Source: Aestuariibaculum lutulentum
GTDB taxonomy: Bacteria > Bacteroidota > Bacteroidia > Flavobacteriales > Flavobacteriaceae
NCBI RefSeq assembly: GCF_032926325.1
Contig: NZ_CP136709.1
Coordinates: 2,636,501 to 2,700,500 of the forward strand
DNA: 64,000 nt
Direction: 5' to 3'
The notes under the pieces are model-generated. The model ran no database searches and had not been told where the DNA came from. It was given only the letters and a program-made list of their open reading frames with translations. The position numbers were made by a program, and so were the translations under genes. Below are positions 59,601 to 64,000 of this stretch, piece after piece; positions within the stretch are counted from its first letter, which is position 1; the number at the start of each line of letters is the position of its first letter.

Positions 59601-61949
59601 TTATAATTCAACAATAAAAGTTTCTCCTTTTTTTAAATGAAGATTTTTTACAGTATCCTTATAAATTAATTTGAACTGATGATTGAATTTTGAGGTAATT
59701 GTTACTTTGTCTAATTGGCTATTACTCCAAACAATATCGAAGGTTAATCCACCACGTCCTTTTAAACCTGACACAGAGCCGTCTTTCCATGCTTTTGGTA
59801 AAGCAGGTAAAATACGAATCACGTTTTCTTCTTGAGATTGTAAAAGCATTTCAGCAACTCCTGCGGTATAGCCAAAATTACCATCAATCTGAAAAGGCGG
59901 GTGTAAATCGAAAAGGTTTTTACCTATAGATTTTTTAAACAAGAATTGAATGTGCTCGTGAGCCATTTCGGCATCTTGAAGTCTGGCGCTACAATTAATT
60001 AACCAGGCCCGGCTCCAACCCGGACCAGCTCCTCCGTTTTCTAAACGGTAGTCTAACGTTTTTCTAACGGCATTAAATAATTCTGGCGCATTCTCTTTTG
60101 TTACGATGTTTCCTGGATGAAACCCATAAAGGTGAGACATGTGCCTGTGGCCAGGTTCCGGTTCTTCATAGGGTCTGTCCCATTCTAAAATTCTGCCATC
60201 ATCACCTAAAACAAACCCCGGACGCAACTGACTTTTCTGTTGCTTTATTTTTCTAACAAAGTCGTTGTCAATATTTAAAATTTCGCAGGTTTTTAGGTAG
60301 TTTTCGAAAACTTCATGAATGACTTGTTGGTCCATGGCGCTTCCTAGACAAGTTGCTACTTGATCACCGTTTTCATTTATGAATCTGTTTTCTGGCGAAG
60401 TGGAGGGGGCTGAAATTAAAGTGCCGTCTCGAGGATCTTCAATAATCCAATCGCTATAAAATTTAGTGACTTCATGAAGCGCAGGATATACGCGTTTATT
60501 CAGGAAATTTTTATCTTTTGTAAATCTGTAATGTTGCCAGTAATGCTGCATAAGCCATCCTCCAGCACCCATAGAACAACCCCAGTATGCCGTAGGGGCA
60601 CGTAACCATGTTGGTCCCCATAAATCGGTGGCATGAGGAATAAAAGACCCACTGCAACCAAAGTTTTTACTAGCCGTCGTTTTTCCGTTTTCAACCAGCA
60701 TGTCAACATAGTTGAAAAGCGGATTGTTAAGTTCTCCAAGTCCGGTAACATCGGCTAACCAGTAATTCATTTGAAGGTTAATGTTCGCATGGTAATCGGC
60801 GTTCCATGGGGCTTTTAAATGCTGATTCCATAACCCTTGTAGATTTGCAGGGTTAGTGCCTTCTCTGGAAGAAGAAATTAATAAATAACGGCCGTAATTA
60901 AATAACAAGGTTTCTAAACCAGTGTCGATATTACCATTTTTTACAGCTTCAATTCTTTGGTCTGTAGGAATGCTACTGAAATCTTCTTGGTTTATTTGAA
61001 GTTTTACTCGTGAATAAAATTCTTGATAATCTTTAATATGAACTTTTTTAATGTCGTCGAACGATTTAGAGTCAATGGCCTTTAAATCCTTTTGATTTTG
61101 TTTTTTATAATCATCAAAATAGTATGATGAGTTATTTACAATATATAAAGTGGCTTTCTTAACGTTTTTTAGCTCTATATAGTCTTGAGTGGTTAAAACA
61201 GTTCCCTTTTCATTAATTACTTTTAAGGCTGTTTCAAATTTAACGCCGTGCGTAATGGGTTTAGGTTGCGAATTAAATTTACCTTCACGCTGTGTTACTT
61301 CTCCTTGCATAAGAAGAAGTCCGTTTTCTGTTGTAAAAGGCTTTGCAGTTTCGAAATCGGCATCCTGAGGTCTGCTAAGTTTTAGTTTAGCATTGATGCC
61401 TTCAGGAGCATTGGTAGCCAATTCAATAACAATGACTTTATGTGGATGAGAGACCAGAATGTTTTCAGTAAACAAATAGCCATTAGATTTGAAAGAAACC
61501 TGAGAGGTGGCATTTTCTATATTCAGTTCACGACGATAATCTGTGATGTTGTCGTGTTTATAATCGATAAATAAATCGCCTAATGTTTGGTGAGATCTTA
61601 CGATAGTTTTATTTGAAAATTTAGCTACAAACAAACTGTCGGCAGCTTTGTTGTTGCCTTCAAATAATAAATCTCTGATGTGGTCAAGGTCCTCTTTGTT
61701 TCCTTCTGGTTCAATCCAGTCCGGATCATTACCTGGCCACATCGAGTCATCGTTCAACTGAATGTGCTCGTTTGTGGTATTTCCGAAAACCATAACACCA
61801 ATTTTACCATTACCTAAAGGAAGTGCTTCGTTCCAATTACTTGCAGGTTGGTCGTACCACAGGATGTGTTCTTGTCCGAAACCTAATGAACAAAATAAAA
61901 GGGTTACGAAATAGATTGGTTTTAAGTTAAGTTTAATGGGGTAATTCAT
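59601..61949 (-). CDS. GH95 family glycoside hydrolase (alpha-L-fucosidase-like)
   Basis: A 782-residue secreted enzyme (signal peptide about 1-25, ends LGFG). The GH95 opening LWYDQPASNWNEALPLGNGKIGVMVFGN is unmistakable. Catalytic regions are WNADYHANINLQMNYW (the Asn-x-Asn pair, near residue 388), the general-acid Glu in SAPSTSPENRF (near 518) and the Asp of QIDGNFGYTAG (near 686). GH95 enzymes release alpha-1,2-L-fucose; some act on alpha-L-galactose. It is first in a two-gene unit with the GH43-like gene, 21 kb from the SusCD locus, with no transporter of its own here. Confidence 0.93.
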   Translation of the reverse strand: MNYPIKLNLKPIYFVTLLFCSLGFGQEHILWYDQPASNWNEALPLGNGKIGVMVFGNTTNEHIQLNDDSMWPGNDPDWIEPEGNKEDLDHIRDLLFEGNNKAADSLFVAKFSNKTIVRSHQTLGDLFIDYKHDNITDYRRELNIENATSQVSFKSNGYLFTENILVSHPHKVIVIELATNAPEGINAKLKLSRPQDADFETAKPFTTENGLLLMQGEVTQREGKFNSQPKPITHGVKFETALKVINEKGTVLTTQDYIELKNVKKATLYIVNNSSYYFDDYKKQNQKDLKAIDSKSFDDIKKVHIKDYQEFYSRVKLQINQEDFSSIPTDQRIEAVKNGNIDTGLETLLFNYGRYLLISSSREGTNPANLQGLWNQHLKAPWNADYHANINLQMNYWLADVTGLGELNNPLFNYVDMLVENGKTTASKNFGCSGSFIPHATDLWGPTWLRAPTAYWGCSMGAGGWLMQHYWQHYRFTKDKNFLNKRVYPALHEVTKFYSDWIIEDPRDGTLISAPSTSPENRFINENGDQVATCLGSAMDQQVIHEVFENYLKTCEILNIDNDFVRKIKQQKSQLRPGFVLGDDGRILEWDRPYEEPEPGHRHMSHLYGFHPGNIVTKENAPELFNAVRKTLDYRLENGGAGPGWSRAWLINCSARLQDAEMAHEHIQFLFKKSIGKNLFDLHPPFQIDGNFGYTAGVAEMLLQSQEENVIRILPALPKAWKDGSVSGLKGRGGLTFDIVWSNSQLDKVTITSKFNHQFKLIYKDTVKNLHLKKGETFIVEL

Positions 61950-62000
61950 TATTATAAATATTGTATGGTTTGTGTTTGTTTACAAAGAAGCTAAAAAAAA

Positions 62001-62036
62001 ATAAAAAAGAGGGGAATATTCTCTTCTTAGAGGTGT
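62001..62036 (-). terminator. Putative terminator after the SpoU methyltransferase gene
   Basis: Minus-strand AAGAG...CTCTT short stem followed by a long T-rich tract, 7 bases beyond the stop at 62043. The stem is weak. Confidence 0.4.
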
Positions 62037-62042
62037 ACTTTT

Positions 62043-62540
62043 TTATAAAAGTTGTTTTGTCATTTCGTATAAAGCAATATTTGTAGCTTGTACCACATTC
62101 ATACTGCTATTTTGACCAAACATATCGATATGAATAATCGCATCAGCGAAATTTAAAATAGCTTCGGAAACACCAAAGTTTTCATCGCCAACAACTAAGA
62201 CAATGGGTTTTTCTGTTGGGAGTTGAAAGGTATGAATTGGTTGACTTGTACTTGTAATTTCAAGAGCTATGATGAAATGATCTTTTTTTAGATTTTCTAT
62301 TTGGTCTAAAGCAGATTCGTAAATTTCGTAAGGCACCACCTTTTCGGTGGCACGTGAAGTTTTAGCTGTTTTTCTGCCAAGTGTAATACCTTCTCCACAA
62401 AGTATTAATTTTTCAACTCCAAAGGCGTCACACATTCTAAACAAGCTCCCAATATTTGGTGCATTGGTAACATTATCTCCAACCACGGTTATTGGGAATG
62501 TTCTTTTGTTAAAATTTGAAGTGTAATGGGTGAGTTGCAT
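62043..62540 (-). CDS. SpoU/TrmH family RNA 2'-O-methyltransferase (second copy)
   Basis: 165 residues from the ATG at 62540 (MQLTHYTSNFNKRTFPITVV). A longer version from 62576 would overlap the preceding gene by 35 bases and adds no conserved sequence. Motifs: NIGSLFRMCDAFGVEKLILCG, KPIVLVVGDENFGVSE and MFGQNSSMNVVQATNIALYEM. It is distinct from the copy at 55689 and retains the SLNVxxA-like motif as SSMNVVQA. Fourth in a same-direction series with RsmE and the DUF4159 gene. Confidence 0.87.
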   Translation of the reverse strand: MQLTHYTSNFNKRTFPITVVGDNVTNAPNIGSLFRMCDAFGVEKLILCGEGITLGRKTAKTSRATEKVVPYEIYESALDQIENLKKDHFIIALEITSTSQPIHTFQLPTEKPIVLVVGDENFGVSEAILNFADAIIHIDMFGQNSSMNVVQATNIALYEMTKQLL

Positions 62541-62541
62541 G

Positions 62542-63186
62542 TTAGTGTTCAAATGCGTATTTAACAATATTAGCACCCATTTTTAATGCTTTTTCTCTAA
62601 CATTTTCAGGGTCGTTATGTACTTCCGGGTCTTCCCAGCCATCTCCTAAATCACTTTCAAAAGTAAACAGAAGCATCAATCGGCCTTCATGAAATAATCC
62701 AAACGCTTGAGGGCGCTTACCATCGTGCTCGTGAATCTTTGGTAAGCCATCAGGAAAAGGGAAAGCTATATTGAAAATCTCATGGTTAGCGGGTAATTCT
62801 ACTAAATCCTTATCAGGAAATACTTTTTTTAGCTCTTTGGTAATATAGGGTTGCATACCGTAATTATCGTCGATATGTAAAAAGCCACCTGAGATTAAAT
62901 AATCCCGAAGATTTTCAGCATCATTATCACTAAAAAACACATTGCCATGCCCGGTCATGTGAACTAATGGAAACTGAAATAAATCTGGACTATCAACATC
63001 AACCGTCTGTGGTTTTGGATTAATCTGAGTGTCGATGTTTTGATTACAATAGGTAATCAAATTTGGTAACGATGTTGGGTTGGCATACCAGTCGCCGCCA
63101 CCTTTATATTTTACGAAAGCGAGTTCCTGAGCAAATCCACCGAAGGATAGGAGTAAAGACAATAGGGGTAAAACTCGTTTCATCAT
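62542..63186 (-). CDS. DUF4159 family exported protein
   Basis: A 214-residue protein with an N-terminal signal peptide (RVLPLLSLLLSFGGFAQ). The DUF4159 core is seen as VKYKGGGDWYANPTSLPNLI, LFQFPLVHMTGHGNVFFSD, LRDYLISGGFLHIDDNYG and FEHDGK-like HEHDGKRPQAFGLFHEGRLMLLFTFESDLGDGWED. The fold resembles glutamine-amidotransferase-like domains, with no established activity. Two adjacent ATG codons (63186 and 63183) could start it. It lies 3 bases after rsmE. Confidence 0.88.
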   Translation of the reverse strand: MMKRVLPLLSLLLSFGGFAQELAFVKYKGGGDWYANPTSLPNLITYCNQNIDTQINPKPQTVDVDSPDLFQFPLVHMTGHGNVFFSDNDAENLRDYLISGGFLHIDDNYGMQPYITKELKKVFPDKDLVELPANHEIFNIAFPFPDGLPKIHEHDGKRPQAFGLFHEGRLMLLFTFESDLGDGWEDPEVHNDPENVREKALKMGANIVKYAFEH

Positions 63187-63189
63187 CGT

Positions 63190-63900
63190 TTAAATTGTTT
63201 CGTTTACAAAAGCAACACTGTGGCAAGCAACAATAGCCGCTGTTTCGGTTCGTAAACGGGTTTCTCCCAAAGTTACAGGAATAAATTTATTAGCTATAGC
63301 CAATTCAATTTCTTTGGTACTAAAATCGCCTTCCGGACCAATTAGAATGGTAACGTTGGTATTGGGTTTTAGTTCCTGTTTTAATGATTTTTTATCGGTT
63401 TCCTCGCAATGAGCGATGAATAAATCGCCTTCAAAGTTTTGAGATATAAATTCTTTAAATGAAATGGCCTCATTAAGTTTAGGCATGTAACAGTTTAAAG
63501 ATTGTTTGGTAGCCGATTGTAAAATCTTTTCAAACCTATCGGCTTTAATAACTTTACGTTCGCTGTGGTCGCAAAATACGGGAGTTACGCTTTCAATACC
63601 AATTTCTGTAGCTTTTTCCAAAAACCACTCGTAGCGGTCGTTCATTTTTGTAGGCGCTACAGCCAAATGCAAATGACAATTGCGCTTTGGCTGTAACGTT
63701 TTTGATGTTATTTTGACCAAACAGTTTTTTATGTCAGCTACAGTAATTTCTGCAGTAAATAACCAGCCATTTCCGTTGGTAATGTGTAAAGTGTCTCCAA
63801 TGCTTTTTCGTAGGACTTTTACAATGTGTTTACTTTCTTCTTTATCGAAAGAAAATTGAGCTGTATTTTCGGTAATATCTGGATTATAAAATAACTGCAT
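63190..63900 (-). CDS. rsmE: 16S rRNA (uracil-1498-N3)-methyltransferase
   Basis: A 236-residue SPOUT methyltransferase. Diagnostic are the PUA-like N-terminus (SFDKEESKHIVKVLRKSIGDTLHITNGNGW), EKATEIGIESVTPVFCDHSERKVI, QSLNCYMPKLNEA, the SAM-knot ILIGPEGDFSTKEIELA and LGETRLRTETAAIVA. It methylates N3 of U1498 in the decoding region of 16S rRNA. Its ATG overlaps the stop of the upstream gene by one base (TAATG), so translation is coupled. Confidence 0.95.
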   Translation of the reverse strand: MQLFYNPDITENTAQFSFDKEESKHIVKVLRKSIGDTLHITNGNGWLFTAEITVADIKNCLVKITSKTLQPKRNCHLHLAVAPTKMNDRYEWFLEKATEIGIESVTPVFCDHSERKVIKADRFEKILQSATKQSLNCYMPKLNEAISFKEFISQNFEGDLFIAHCEETDKKSLKQELKPNTNVTILIGPEGDFSTKEIELAIANKFIPVTLGETRLRTETAAIVACHSVAFVNETI

Positions 63901-64000
63901 TAGTTTATAGCTTCAACAATTTTTAAAACTTTTATTTCGGCAATATGTTTTGGTTCGTGTGTTTGTAATACCAAATAATGGGCATTAGTTTCCGGTATGT
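63900..64000 (-). CDS. C-terminal end of an unidentified gene (5' part beyond the window)
   Basis: An open frame enters from the right edge and stops at TAA (63900-63902), overlapping the rsmE start by one base. The visible 32 residues end HEPKHIAEIKVLKIVEAIN. Too short to identify; coupling to rsmE indicates a real gene. Confidence 0.6.
   Translation of the reverse strand, partial: IPETNAHYLVLQTHEPKHIAEIKVLKIVEAIN

Overview
The window comes from a low-GC chromosome of a marine-type member of the Flavobacteriaceae (Bacteroidota). The evidence is a SusC/SusD pair, a hybrid two-component regulator of the Bacteroidota type, secreted proteins with type IX secretion (T9SS) C-terminal tails, a giant SprB-repeat surface protein, promoters of the TTG-N19/20-TAnnTTTG type, and almost no Shine-Dalgarno sites. 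I cannot name the genus from sequence alone.

Layout. 1-7.2 kb is core genome: YihY, PriA, a LytTR response regulator, the rpsF-rpsR-rplI ribosomal operon, a small conserved protein and HisRS. 7.2-23.7 kb holds two minus-strand T9SS cargo genes. The larger encodes a 5158-residue adhesin with 28 in-frame, almost identical 231-bp repeats. The smaller is a stand-alone copy of the adhesin tail module. 24.2-37.8 kb is a glycan-use locus: an HTCS sensor-regulator divergent from a GH109-like glycosidase gene, then SusC, SusD and two discoidin-domain lipoproteins. 37.9-40.7 kb is a threonine-degradation pair (Tdh, Kbl) with a divergent Lrp/AsnC regulator. 40.8-48.6 kb combines cytochrome bd oxidase, a TPMT-like methyltransferase, thioredoxin, and a reactive-sulfur module (cytochrome c lipoprotein, HMA protein, rhodanese, MBL-rhodanese fusion, TauE exporter, Crp/Fnr regulator).

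In the sulfur module, three transcription units carry the same operator-promoter arrangement: GTAAC-N4-GTTAC, then exactly 22 bases, then a -7 box. This strongly suggests one regulon under the neighbouring Crp/Fnr protein.

48.8-51.3 kb is a 2.5-kb element between tRNA-Arg(UCU) and a duplicate of the tRNA 3' end. It has paired inner repeats and no integrase. Its only cargo is two HEPN-motif proteins, one of them ApeA-like, so it is a candidate two-gene anti-phage system. 51.7-64 kb returns to ordinary genes: an aspartyl protease, a GMC oxidoreductase with its small subunit, two SpoU methyltransferases, a THUMP-like methyltransferase, an AI-2E family permease, a GH43-like and a GH95 glycosidase, a DUF4159 protein, RsmE and the tail of one more gene.
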